64,000 bases of DNA from Endozoicomonas gorgoniicola (GTDB taxonomy: Bacteria; Pseudomonadota; Gammaproteobacteria; Pseudomonadales; Endozoicomonadaceae), in assembly GCF_025562715.2 (NCBI RefSeq), contig NZ_JAPFCC010000001.1, positions 824,501 to 888,500 of the forward strand, read 5' to 3'. The notes beneath the pieces were generated by a model, which had not been told where the DNA came from, did no database searches, and saw nothing but the letters and a program-made list of their open reading frames with translations. The first letter of the stretch is position 1. The number at the start of each line of letters is the position of its first letter. A program made the translations under genes and the position numbers. Below, in pieces: positions 55,901 to 62,588 of the stretch.

Positions 55901-55914
55901 TTCATCCGGTTTAA
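49963..55914 (+). CDS. DEAH helicase with zinc clusters, DUF1998-like end and fused LexA/S24-type domain, 1983 aa
   Basis: SF2 motifs: ATGTGSGKTESFLLP near residue 106, VFDEAHTFTGAGG near 264, IATSATIADP near 299, CTPTLEMGVNIGALDAVLM near 1043 and YWQRAGRAGRQ near 1065. Zinc-type cysteines occur at CTTCGQHYFEHG, CRYCGTAHDQKVNECVGCG and CVSCG. A DUF1998-like section follows, with PMPGGSGLLEQML and CPSLCDTSCIDCL near 1610-1622. The last ~150 residues read as a S24/LexA-type peptidase: cleavage-like Ala1843-Gly1844, nucleophile Ser1884 in GHSMEP, and Lys1929 in YTVKVY. It resembles DrmA plus DrmB fused, with a sensor or protease domain added. Confidence 0.85.
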   Translation: MLNPITYTEQVVSDFLRYQLSTYAFADNNLYQQMRAQLSLEQTRDTPLLQGPYISLSRTFLKGATIDQLIAEGILHPHIKERSYPEAYAHQEQAFRSIHNKKTTLVATGTGSGKTESFLLPIISRCLQLRDDEADAGITAVIVYPMNALAEDQLQRMRELLVGTGISFGMYVGKTPQRESDVNGVRLPAGSTVVDYRNKLDEMRHQKVDVALHPAEERVSRESMRTPGQQPRILLTNVKQLELLLTRQQDLELFDNARLEFMVFDEAHTFTGAGGAETACLIRRLRAYCGKDEHSTVCIATSATIADPRKGPEAGREFASRFFGVDGDNVELVGEAYEDDIWGEPRTVSAPFTGDQTVQLQTVLGLLSQLEKPDVSDADFQTFRLWFQSVSGRSVSGKLSGNNWRETLNHWLSHNEVVYQIAGALRKPRALQSLLEDLSDVLGRPITEEEILIWLALGAAARNGERPLLRPVVHGFVRGIGGAVVTFPDDGLSARLSLSAEEAAKLDPDLKAFPVSSCTTCGQHYFEHGLEDFDFTGESPGGGSAEGKGRAWRGAEILHGGVRALSLDHQVGREEDDPTRTESLFVCRYCGTAHDQKVNECVGCGRDKAFKSLHFVQQKEEHIGHLTRCVSCGAHGRRLSGQYREPGRPVRATAVADVHVLAQSMIHRAERRRLLVFADNRQDAAFQAGWMQDRSRRYRLRELIYKKLREGAVSVSDLTLWMDRYLDADDELSRALIPEVWRVEPKAKAGQAHGEERKWFLRVQIIREITQGARQTIGLEPLGRLKIQYQGLNPELPVILKWANRLGCKAEQLAEGIASLLDAARSRRMVYDPVTKAWSKFWLDGDPLVQKGYIPVMRDVPSGLVLQRDGQHDENRIKQWLSSHRTVAKQAIANWGVAPDDTEAFLRDIWQLCTKELELLVSVQLLGGRGNNLPGCYGSTQVHVDHLLLVPATGMYRCTTCRRLHSRTNPADACMAWNCKGKLVYEAENPDNYDLLLLDQEFSMLRAKEHSAQIPGPERERIENAFKGDNERINTLVCTPTLEMGVNIGALDAVLMRNVPPLPANYWQRAGRAGRQFRMALDLTYARATSHDRAYFNEPLKMLEGLVEPPSFNLRNSVMVAKHVHATLLTTLLKMLRAENLPVREHESLKAALANCMPSQIKPYLFTAEGNVRDTPLQIDELAERIKQHRAALLVAVQAAFRQGWPELDKEVVETDALEGIIDQCASELQTVIDRLFQRLKWALTQLERLRKVAADQGSLKPDEEALRWRCERLVKKLKGETRRSRQQAEGVDETNTYGVLAAEGFLPGYGLDTGAVTLTHVAPKYSSNLSDWEIRRNTALAVREYVPGNLIYANAHKFVPKTFHLAAEEPLVFSVDVAAESVQEAGASGSGSQAASMGMTSIPGVTVCDVDAPHHSYISDDEDYRFQMPVAVFGQDQGRHSGGKNYEWGKVALHLRHGMHLRLVNVGASGRVKSENVLGYPVCRVCGASRSAMSSPAELEKFNELHTERCGRPIQNISFYAEVVADALVMPDLPCQEAAYSVMESLRQGAAEVLDMEMSDLQVQVLGKPGVEDVDALLFDPMPGGSGLLEQMLNHWPDIVAAAISLVEDCPSLCDTSCIDCLQHFRNSFYHDKLNRHTALDYFRDWGSNLRFEHEIAPVLPADQNLQKPGNSPEQQLVALLNAAGLTQFETERPIRLSGGFDTRPDVYFHEPNDFYEGVCIYLDGMSQHLHGNAGTAAQDRLIRDELRNTDYEVVEIQYQELFDKTAMRTYMRRIAKAVINRRRAQELEADDSWFDRAETSVSTGQPPATGSVIPLPLVSASDSGFEPYVDCVPLVGLKAAAGGWSDEQAGIETVADHAEHWIRMEGEPLSEGMFVAQVVGHSMEPQIPADSYCLFRPVPAGTRQNRKLLIRHAGVADEETGGEYTVKVYSSEKTVSVDDSWQHTRITLMPLNPDYQPIVLEPDEEGEVQAIAEFVRVIHPV

Positions 55915-55942
55915 CCGGGCAAAGCTATCAGAGATTAAATGA

Positions 55943-57244
55943 ATGCTGAAATCGTTGATTTTAAACAATGTGGGGCCGACGGAAGGTGGTCAGCCTATCC
56001 AGTTTGCCCCGAGGCTAAACCTGATTACCGGTGATAATGGTCTGGGTAAAAGTTTCCTGCTGGATATTGCCTGGTGGGCTTTAACCCGGAAATGGCCTCA
56101 GGAGGTTAATGCAGCACTGACCTCTGGTTACATGGCCCGTCCTGTTGATCCCAAAAAGTCCGCAAGCATAGCCGTTGAACTAAAAGGTAAATCACGACCT
56201 GTTACTGTGACTGTACCTTTTCGTCGGGAAGAGCAGAAATGGGTGTTTCCCCGTTCCAAACCTGTGATGGCAGGATTGGTTTTATATGCCTTGCCTAATG
56301 GCGGATTTGCTGTTTGGGATCCGGCACGCAATTATTCCGACAGCAAAAGTGGTGCAACTCACGAACGGCGACCTGCGTATGTTTTTACTCCCCAAAATGT
56401 CTGGGATGGCTTGTATGGGGATGATGGCAAACCTTTGTGTAATGGATTGATACATGATTGGGCGGGATGGCAGAAAGAAAACGGTGATACCTTTCAGTTA
56501 CTGCAAAAAATTCTTGAGTCACTTTCACCTTCTCCCCGGGAAGTGATCCGCGCAGGACAGCTGACTCGGGTAAGTCTGGATGACTCAAGAGATATACCAA
56601 CCCTGAAAATGCCCTATGGTCAGGATGTCCCGGTTATTCATGCCTCATCGGGCATGAAGCGGATCATTGCTTTGGCTTATTTGCTGGTATGGGCCTGGCA
56701 AGAGCATGTTAATGCCTGTGTGTTTTTAGGGCAGGAGCCAACCCGACAAGTGATTTTTCTGATCGATGAAATAGAAGCTCACCTTCACCCCAAATGGCAG
56801 CGAAGTATTATTGTTTCACTGTTGCAGGCGGTAACCAGGCTGGCAGCCAGTAAAGTGGATGTGCAGTTGATAGCAGCGACGCATTCGCCTTTGGTCATGG
56901 CGTCTGTTGAGCCACAGTTTAATGCGAAAAAAGATGTCTGGCTTGATCTGGACTTTGAGCCCAAAACACAAGATGGCTGTGCGGTTATTACCCAGCGGGA
57001 TTTTATCCGGCAGGGCAGTGCGAATAACTGGTTAACCAGTGAAGCGTTTGATTTAAAGAGTACCTACTCCATTGAGGCCGAAGAGATTCTGGAGCAAGCC
57101 TCAAGGATATTAAGTCAGGAAAACGTGACGATTACCCAGGCAAAGCACATTGATAAAAAACTGAGAACGGTTCTGAGTGAAACTGACCCATTCTGGATGC
57201 GCTGGCGTTTTGTAGCAGAACAAAAGGGGTGGTTGAAACCGTGA
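55943..57244 (+). CDS. ABC/SMC-type ATPase, PtuA-like
   Basis: This 433-residue protein has Walker A ITGDNGLGKSFLLDI near residue 34, a signature-like SSGMKRIIALAYLL near 235, Walker B VIFLIDEIEAHLHPKWQ near 272 and the switch His in IAATHSPLVM near 312. This is the OLD/RecF-like ATPase pattern of anti-phage ATPases such as Septu PtuA. The gene starts 28 bp after the helicase stop and overlaps the HNH gene by 4 nt. The ATPase-HNH order with coupling is what Septu shows. It may sense phage DNA or replication and license its nuclease partner. Confidence 0.85.
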   Translation: MLKSLILNNVGPTEGGQPIQFAPRLNLITGDNGLGKSFLLDIAWWALTRKWPQEVNAALTSGYMARPVDPKKSASIAVELKGKSRPVTVTVPFRREEQKWVFPRSKPVMAGLVLYALPNGGFAVWDPARNYSDSKSGATHERRPAYVFTPQNVWDGLYGDDGKPLCNGLIHDWAGWQKENGDTFQLLQKILESLSPSPREVIRAGQLTRVSLDDSRDIPTLKMPYGQDVPVIHASSGMKRIIALAYLLVWAWQEHVNACVFLGQEPTRQVIFLIDEIEAHLHPKWQRSIIVSLLQAVTRLAASKVDVQLIAATHSPLVMASVEPQFNAKKDVWLDLDFEPKTQDGCAVITQRDFIRQGSANNWLTSEAFDLKSTYSIEAEEILEQASRILSQENVTITQAKHIDKKLRTVLSETDPFWMRWRFVAEQKGWLKP

Positions 57245-57852
57245 TCCGTGTAACACCTCAGCCAGAGCCTGATGATTTTGATAAAAATGTCCGAAAAAAA
57301 GGGCTCAAATACCTGGAAAAGAAAGGACTCAATATTGATGAGCCCCTACCCAAAGGGGCGCAGATCGCACCTTATTGGCGGGACTGCATGACTGAACTTT
57401 ATCATGCGTATTCTGGAATTTGTGCCTATTTAGCCGTCCACTTCGAGCGAACAATTGGAGGCGGTACTGTTGAACACTATGCGCCAAAATCGCGCAGAGT
57501 GGAATTGGCCTATGAATGGAATAATTACCGGCTGGCCAGTTCAATTATGAATGCCCGGAAGAACAATTTTGAGGATGTGTTGGATCCGTTTGAAATAACC
57601 ACAGGCTGGTTTCATGTCGAGCTGGTGAGTGGTCGTATTTATCCGGATCCGGAGTTAACAGGGCAGTTACAAAAGCAGGTAAAGCAGACCATTACCCGAC
57701 TTGGTTTGGATGATCGAAATAATCGGGAAATGCGAGCCAGGCATTTTCATGAATATTGCGAGAAACTCTATCCAAAAGAGTATTTAAAACGGAGGTCGCC
57801 GTTAGTATGGGCTGAAGCACACAGGCAAGGGCTTCTTGAAACTGAAGGCTGA
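57241..57852 (+). CDS. HNH endonuclease, PtuB-like
   Basis: I take the GTG at 57241, whose GTGA overlaps the ATPase stop; a GTG at 57229 is also in frame. The 203-residue protein has YSGICAYLAVHFERTIGGGT, then VEHYAPKSRRVELAYEWNN and YRLASSIMNARKNNF. The spacing of Cys, EH-PKS and the final N-x-x-K matches the HNH fold of PtuB-type nucleases, with the active His in VEHYAPK. One zinc Cys of the usual CxxC pairs is absent (ICAY). It is the last gene of the operon; the right 165-bp repeat begins 43 bp downstream. Confidence 0.8.
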   Translation: MIRVTPQPEPDDFDKNVRKKGLKYLEKKGLNIDEPLPKGAQIAPYWRDCMTELYHAYSGICAYLAVHFERTIGGGTVEHYAPKSRRVELAYEWNNYRLASSIMNARKNNFEDVLDPFEITTGWFHVELVSGRIYPDPELTGQLQKQVKQTITRLGLDDRNNREMRARHFHEYCEKLYPKEYLKRRSPLVWAEAHRQGLLETEG

Positions 57853-57894
57853 GTTTCTGCTTACTGTCGGAGTTATAGAAAAATTCCGCAGTGA

Positions 57895-58059
57895 GTTCCC
57901 TCCCCACCGCCATATTTCAAAACCCTGCCGACATATGTCGTTGGGGTTTCGTTTTATCCAGCCCAGTATAAAGGGCTGTTTCTGTTTCCTTCGTAGTTTT
58001 CAGCCCCTGTCGTTTAACTGTATTTTTGCCTGTTTTTTCTCTGTTTTTCTCTCTTATCT
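57895..58059. repeat. Right 165-bp direct repeat, candidate attachment-site region
   Basis: Ungapped match to 1984-2148 with 8 differences. It again begins GTTCCC, continues CCCCACCGCCA and holds the imperfect terminator-like hairpin with arms CCGACA and TGTCGT (57922-57936). It is 43 bp downstream of the HNH gene, so the hairpin also serves as a natural end for the defence operon. The sequence to 58175 contains nothing else I can identify. Confidence 0.8.
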
Positions 58060-58175
58060 CAAACGCCATGGCCTACGGCGGTTGGCGAACCACAACTTAA
58101 TTTCCTGTTTTTAATCAGACGGTTAGATTTATTTTGCGCTGTGGTTCAAATTTCGGTTCGTTGACATTCCGGCGG

Positions 58176-58443
58176 TAGAGCAAGAACAACCTGACTCATT
58201 AACTGCAACCTGTCACCGCAGTACTAACCTGAATGGGTGAACCGTGAGTACCGATGCTGAATATCAGGCGTTAAAGCGTGCTGCCCTGCTGCACGAAAAC
58301 CGCACGGTGGAGTTTGAAGGGCGTAAGGTGGAATACGTCAGCTTTGCTGAAATGGAAAGGCGACTCCACGGCATTGAGCGTGAACTGGTCGGGCAACAAA
58401 AACGACCAGGGCAGTAAGGGGTGTATTCCGGCAAAGGGATCTG
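58176..58443 (+). pseudogene. Remnant of a second prophage: terminase tail plus truncated gpW-like gene
   Basis: 58178-58240 keeps the reading frame of the end of the GpA terminase gene at 20241 (EQEQPDSLTATCHRSTNLNG then TGA). Three bases later a GTG (58244) opens a gpW-like frame with the same start (STDAEYQALKRAALLHENRT) and spacing as the intact pair. A TAC-to-TAA change ends it at 58417 after 57 residues instead of 66; similarity continues to 58443. It lies outside the right repeat, so it derives from another, related element at the same place. Confidence 0.85.
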
Positions 58444-58445
58444 AG

Positions 58446-58649
58446 TCAACGCCACAGGTTGGCAATAATGGTCAGAACCAGGCTGATCAAAATCATTGAG
58501 GTGATCGGAATATAAATCCGGGTATTGTCATTCTCGATACGAATATCACCGGGAAGATGTCCAAACCACTTTAGTAGTCCCGGTGCGAAATGCATGAGCA
58601 GACCCACACATAAAATAATGACTCCGGCAGTAATCAGGAACTTAGCCAT
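58446..58649 (-). CDS. DUF2905 small membrane protein
   Basis: This 67-residue protein matches DUF2905: two membrane segments (ITAGVIILCVGLLMHF and ITSMILISLVLTIIANLW) around the conserved GLLKWFGHLPGDIRIENDN. The ATG (58649) overlaps the stop of the next gene upstream (TGATG-type overlap). The family is widespread in proteobacterial inner membranes, with unknown function. This is the first ordinary chromosomal gene after the element. Confidence 0.88.
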   Translation of the reverse strand: MAKFLITAGVIILCVGLLMHFAPGLLKWFGHLPGDIRIENDNTRIYIPITSMILISLVLTIIANLWR

Positions 58650-58870
58650 CAATCAACAAATGCTATGCCAACACTGATGCATAGTCCCATCACTAACGTT
58701 GCAACAAATAAACAGATCCCGAAGGCCTGCACCGGACCTTGCCAGAGTGTTGTCTCTGCATATAACAGATAAGCAGTCCCCAAGAGTGCGAACACGGGAA
58801 GGCGGACAGTCCAGAGGCCACTCCATATCTTAATACGGAGCCAGATGCTGTCTTCAGAAAAGTTTTTCAT
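58649..58870 (-). CDS. Small hypothetical membrane protein, 73 aa
   Basis: Two hydrophobic segments (VRLPVFALLGTAYLLYAET and FGICLFVATLVMGLCISVG) separated by a short polar loop, with a charged N-terminus (KNFSEDSIWLRIKIW). It is translationally coupled to the DUF2905 gene, so both probably act in the same membrane process. No family is recognised and no strong ribosome site is seen before the ATG at 58870. Confidence 0.6.
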   Translation of the reverse strand: MKNFSEDSIWLRIKIWSGLWTVRLPVFALLGTAYLLYAETTLWQGPVQAFGICLFVATLVMGLCISVGIAFVD

Positions 58871-58917
58871 GATCTGATTCTAGCACCAGTCAATATTCGA
58901 GGAGAAATGGTCATGCA

Positions 58918-59100
58918 TCAGACAGGTTGATACCACATTCTTGAGATAAACTCCCCGATGACGTTGTCATGCAATTCCACGGAGCGAGAAAAGCAGATCG
59001 TCCTTCGGGTTAATCGCTTAAGACGCGTGCGCAGTGTCAGATTATTTCTCTCAATGCTTTGCGTCAGCTTTTTACTAACAATATGGCTATTCAGTGAGCC
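58918..59100 (-). pseudogene. IS1-family transposase fragment (InsB C-terminus)
   Basis: The frame reads SHIVSKKLTQSIERNNLTLR, then RLKRLTRRTICFSRSVELHDNVIGEFIS, the end of an IS1 InsB protein. The upstream part is missing and the preceding codons are unrelated. Compared with the InsB at 31725-32177 it keeps the IER-N-LxxR and RxTICFS motifs but differs elsewhere, so it comes from another IS1-type element. No clean terminal repeats remain. Confidence 0.75.
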
Positions 59101-59142
59101 TTGTCGGGCTGGTCTTGAGGACATTCCCAATATTCCGAACAC

Positions 59143-59547
59143 CTATGGCAGCTTGCAGCTATTTTTGAAATATTCCAGGGCATCACAGGTGCGACCATTT
59201 CGGGTACAGCTACCCGTTTCCTGAGGTGTATTGCTGTATGAAGTAATCTCATAACGACCGCCAGTGATGGCACAGTACTGAGCCGCTTCTGTAACGTATC
59301 CTGTCACTTTAAAGCCTCCTTTTATACAAAACCCTTTTGTCAGGGCTTCAAGCTCACACTGGCGGTTGTCCTCATAAATGCATACATCATAAATACTCTG
59401 ATCCCCTCGTTTTTTTGTCGTTAATGAGCCGCCTTGAGTAAGGCAAAGGAATTTGTCCTTTTCAGTCGGGCGGAAAACCTGTTGCTTTGAACAAGATATC
59501 AGGGAGCTGGAAAGTAGAACCAGCGCGGTAGAGATGAACAAACGCAT
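59143..59547 (-). CDS. DUF333 lipoprotein
   Basis: This 134-residue protein has a lipoprotein signal peptide (RLFISTALVLLSSSLISC, lipobox L-I-S-C with Cys as the lipid site). Two DUF333-like units follow: CLTQGGSLTTK...YDVCIYEDNRQCELEALTKGFC and YCAITGGRYEI...GSCTRNGRTCDALEYFKNSC. DUF333 proteins are small secreted or outer-membrane proteins with paired cysteines, sometimes annotated as putative hemolysins without firm evidence. A tandem pair in one chain is less usual. It is likely periplasmic, anchored by its lipid. Confidence 0.8.
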   Translation of the reverse strand: MRLFISTALVLLSSSLISCSKQQVFRPTEKDKFLCLTQGGSLTTKKRGDQSIYDVCIYEDNRQCELEALTKGFCIKGGFKVTGYVTEAAQYCAITGGRYEITSYSNTPQETGSCTRNGRTCDALEYFKNSCKLP

Positions 59548-59657
59548 ACTTCAAAACCCTGTTTCCGGCTAAGAACATTAAACATAGGACTCAATGGAAT
59601 GGGCATCAACTGACGGGTGCGACTGTCTTCAACGATCAGAACCGCAGGAGGAAATAG

Positions 59658-59695
59658 AAAAACGGCAGTTTGCACTTAAATTGTGAAAACTGCCG
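59658..59695 (-). terminator. Rho-independent terminator of prc
   Basis: Perfect 9-bp stem CGGCAGTTT (59663-59671) with AAACTGCCG (59687-59695). On the minus strand a run of five T residues follows. It lies 36 bp after the prc stop codon. Confidence 0.9.
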
Positions 59696-59730
59696 CAATG
59701 GATGGAAGCAATGTCAGTGTATTATACCGG

Positions 59731-61848
59731 TCAGGCTGCCTGAGCCGGTTTTTTCGCCTGATTTTCCAGACGGATCAGATCATTCAGAATTGCACCTGTT
59801 TCCTTCACGAAGGCATCGGCTTCTTTCTTTTTATCCTTCTTGTCAATGTTGGCCTGTTCGGCTTCCTCAAGCTCATCCAGGTTATTAAGCAGTCCTTCGC
59901 CTTTGGCTTTTCTCAGCCGGTTTTCAATAGCCAGGCGTTGGCTGCGCATGGACTGGATTTCAAGACGGCGTTTCTCTTCATTAAGGGAAACTTTGGTCTT
60001 GTTTTCGTAGCGGGTGAGGTAATCCTTCATTTCGTTCAGATAGACAAAATCGGGGTTGTTCTCGGTACGCTGCTTATGGTTTTTTTCCAGTTTGGGCAAA
60101 TACGCTTTCAGGTCTCCGTAGCGCTGGAATTTCACCGGGTTAATGGTATCCCAGGGCAGGGCGTCGGGCAGTTTGTTCTCGCCAATGTCTCGGGCTTCGT
60201 ACAGCGATGGGTAGCTGATGTCGGGCAGTACGCCCTGGTTTTGAGTGCTTTGCCCGGATACCCGGTAGAACTTTGCAAGTGTTAATTTTAACTGACCGTG
60301 GTTCAGAGGCTGAATGCTTTGTACAGTGCCTTTGCCATAAGTCTGACTGCCAATTACAATGCCGCGACCGTAGTCCTGAATCGCTCCGGCAAAAATTTCA
60401 GAGGCTGAAGCACTGAGGCGATCGACCATTACGGCCAGTGGGCCATCGTAGACCTGTTTTGGGTCAGGGTCTTCCTGCTTCTCCATTCTGCCGCGGCTGT
60501 CGCGAACCACAACAGTTGGACCTTTGCCGATAAACAATCCGGTCAGCTCATTGGCTTCCTGCAGGGAACCGCCACCGTTGGCACGCAGGTCGATGACCAG
60601 ACCGTCGATCTTCTCTTTTTTCAGTTCTTTGATCAGTTTGCGCACGTCTCTTGTGGTGCTTTTGTAATTGGGATCGCCAGCTTGCGCAGCACGGAAGTCA
60701 ATGTAGAAGGTAGGGATTTCTATGATACCGATTTTTCGGGTAATCCCTTTGTCTTTAACTTCAATGATTTTTTTGCTGGCGTCCTGCTCTTCCAGTTTGA
60801 CTTTGTCGCGAACAATTTCATAAATCCTGGTGGTCTGGCTCTGGCTGGCGCCGGGAATGACTTCCAGTCGTACCAGGGTTTTCTTTTTGCCGCGAATCAG
60901 TTTAACCACGTCGTCCAGACGCATCCCGACCACGTCTTCAAGCTTACCCTTGCCCTGGGCAACGCTGACGATTTTGTCGCCGGGTTTCAGCTGTCCGGCC
61001 AGGTCAGCCGGTCCGCCGGGGACGACGCTGACGACCTTGGTGTATTCATCTTCAGATTGCAGAACGGCACCAATGCCTTCCAGAGACAGGCTCATGTTGA
61101 TATCAAAGTTCTCTGCCGTCTGGGGGGAGAAGTACTGGGTATGAGGGTCAAAGATGCTGGTGAAGGCGTTGATGTAAGTCTGGAACGCATCTTCACTCTT
61201 GCTTTGGTGCAAGCGGCGCAACAGGTTGGTGTTACGGCGTTTGAGCTGCTCAATGACTTCCTCATCTGTTTTGTTGCTGAGTTTGAGCGACAGGATGCTG
61301 TCTTTCAGTTGCAGGTCCCATAATTCACGCTGGGCTTTTTCATCGGTCAGCCAGGGTGAATCTTTCCTGTCAATCACCAGTTCGGCATCGGTTTTCAGGT
61401 TGATGCCGTCAATGCCTTTGTCAACTTTTGCCAGCAGGTATCGAGCCCGGTTTCCTGCTCGTTTACGGTAACGGTTGAACATTTCAAAGGCCGGTTTCAG
61501 GTCACCGCTTTTCAGGGAGCTGGCCAGTTTTTCGCGATAACGCTGAAATTCGTCGATGTCTTTCTTCAGGAAGAAACTGCGGTTAGGGTCAAGTCGGTCC
61601 AGGTAGCGCTGGAAAACCTTGTCGGCATGTTCCTGATCGACAGGCAGTTTACGGTAGTGGTTTCTGGACAGAAGCTGTACAACGTTCACACTGGCAATGG
61701 CCTGTTGCAGTGTGGGGGATAGGTCCTCCAGTTCCCGTTCGAGGTTCTGGTCAGCAGCGAAAGCGGAGCTGGCCGCCAGGTAAATCGCTGTGAACAGTGC
61801 AATGAAAACCGATGTGTATTTCCTTGCAAGTTGCAGGGTCGGTATCAT
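59731..61848 (-). CDS. prc: Tail-specific protease (C-terminal processing peptidase), Prc
   Basis: This 705-residue periplasmic serine protease has an N-terminal signal region (KYTSVFIALFTAIYLAASSA), then helical sequence and a PDZ domain near residues 230-320 (GIGAVLQSEDEYTKVVSVVP, GQLKPGDKIVSVAQG). The S41 protease core has VIDLRANGGGSLQEA, the catalytic Ser in DRLSASASEIFAGAI and the catalytic Lys in GSQTYGKGTVQSI. The C-terminal helical extension (KQRTENNPDFVYLNEMKDYL) is typical of the Prc subgroup. It degrades periplasmic substrates and trims cell-wall enzymes. Complete, with its own terminator. Confidence 0.96.
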   Translation of the reverse strand: MIPTLQLARKYTSVFIALFTAIYLAASSAFAADQNLERELEDLSPTLQQAIASVNVVQLLSRNHYRKLPVDQEHADKVFQRYLDRLDPNRSFFLKKDIDEFQRYREKLASSLKSGDLKPAFEMFNRYRKRAGNRARYLLAKVDKGIDGINLKTDAELVIDRKDSPWLTDEKAQRELWDLQLKDSILSLKLSNKTDEEVIEQLKRRNTNLLRRLHQSKSEDAFQTYINAFTSIFDPHTQYFSPQTAENFDINMSLSLEGIGAVLQSEDEYTKVVSVVPGGPADLAGQLKPGDKIVSVAQGKGKLEDVVGMRLDDVVKLIRGKKKTLVRLEVIPGASQSQTTRIYEIVRDKVKLEEQDASKKIIEVKDKGITRKIGIIEIPTFYIDFRAAQAGDPNYKSTTRDVRKLIKELKKEKIDGLVIDLRANGGGSLQEANELTGLFIGKGPTVVVRDSRGRMEKQEDPDPKQVYDGPLAVMVDRLSASASEIFAGAIQDYGRGIVIGSQTYGKGTVQSIQPLNHGQLKLTLAKFYRVSGQSTQNQGVLPDISYPSLYEARDIGENKLPDALPWDTINPVKFQRYGDLKAYLPKLEKNHKQRTENNPDFVYLNEMKDYLTRYENKTKVSLNEEKRRLEIQSMRSQRLAIENRLRKAKGEGLLNNLDELEEAEQANIDKKDKKKEADAFVKETGAILNDLIRLENQAKKPAQAA

Positions 61849-62538
61849 GGATTATGAAGCTCCGTGTCTATTGTCGGTATCAGATGAAACCGCTGAATGC
61901 TTAAACATACTACAGCCTGAAAGAGCTTGCAGGCAGATGAAGGAGTCCTTCTGAAAATTTCCTGCAATGGTTGGACTGAAGTATTGGGTAAATGGTTATC
62001 GGCAGATTCTGTTGTTAATTATTACGACAGGAATAATCGACCACTTACAGAAACAGAATACAGGTATGCCTTGGGAATGGGCAACTTGCTTTCGTAAGAA
62101 GTTGGTAAGGAATGGGAAGAGTGGCGGTTTAAGGCAGTATTCTGCACGACGGGTAAGGTATTGGCCTCACCCATTTATGCCTGAGTTATGCCTGAGTTTC
62201 AGTTATACCCGCGAACAAAGCAGGAAGAGTCATTCTGTCGCTCAGCAGGAATGCTTGATGCGGCTTTCAGCAGTGGTTTCAGCTTCGGATACTGATCACC
62301 TCTACCGCCCTGAATAGTGGCTGGCAAGGCGTTTTTTGGGTGATGCTGAGCAGGGATTCTGTGCTGGTGTTTCATAATTAGTTCCGCTGTGCGCACTTTC
62401 GTTCCGGTTATTGTGCAATTTTTAGATTAGCAGGCTCACAGGGGCTTCTGAACTCTGGATTTGTACTTAATATGAATCTCTCGATTATGTTCTGCAAGGC
62501 AATGTAATCAGGATGTTTGTTTTGTATCTGGACTGCAA
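61849..62538. other. Non-coding region between prc and apeB
   Basis: About 690 bp without a gene I can support. It contains a tandem ATGCCTGAGTT pair near 62177-62198 and an AT-rich stretch near 62400-62520. A 116-residue plus-strand frame (61967-62317) has no ribosome site and low-quality composition, and I do not accept it. The prc promoter should lie just after 61848, but I cannot point to clear hexamers. Confidence 0.5.
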
Positions 62539-62572
62539 CCCGGTGCAGGTTGCAGATACCTTTTGCACCGGG
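62539..62572 (-). terminator. Terminator-like hairpin after apeB
   Basis: CCCGGTGCA (62539-62547) and TGCACCGGG (62564-62572) form a perfect 9-bp stem with an inner GGT/ACC pairing. It lies 17 bp past the apeB stop. There is no long T run on the minus strand, so termination may be weak or Rho-assisted. Confidence 0.55.
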
Positions 62573-62588
62573 TCGGGTCAGTCAGTGA

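Larger units (their letters stand above)
1984..58060. mobile_element. Repeat-bounded prophage-like element with defence cargo
   Basis: The segment is bracketed by 165-bp direct repeats (1984-2148 and 57895-58059). It contains a serine recombinase near the left repeat and an excisionase-like gene. Recombination/replication, lysis, packaging, head and tail modules follow in phage order, and a 16-kb defence-like operon sits against the right repeat. Several essential phage genes are broken or missing: portal, head protease/scaffold, tail chaperones and the N-terminus of the tape measure. It is therefore probably unable to form particles by itself. The limits are inferred from the repeats and gene content; I have no empty-site sequence to compare. 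Confidence 0.6.

Noticed and set aside
41592..55914. Complete canonical class 1 DISARM system
   Set aside because: No separate DrmB and no DrmC phospholipase-type gene is present; resemblance to parts only is claimed.
61967..62317. 116-aa plus-strand open frame between prc and apeB
   Set aside because: No ribosome site, odd composition and no recognisable sequence; treated as non-coding.
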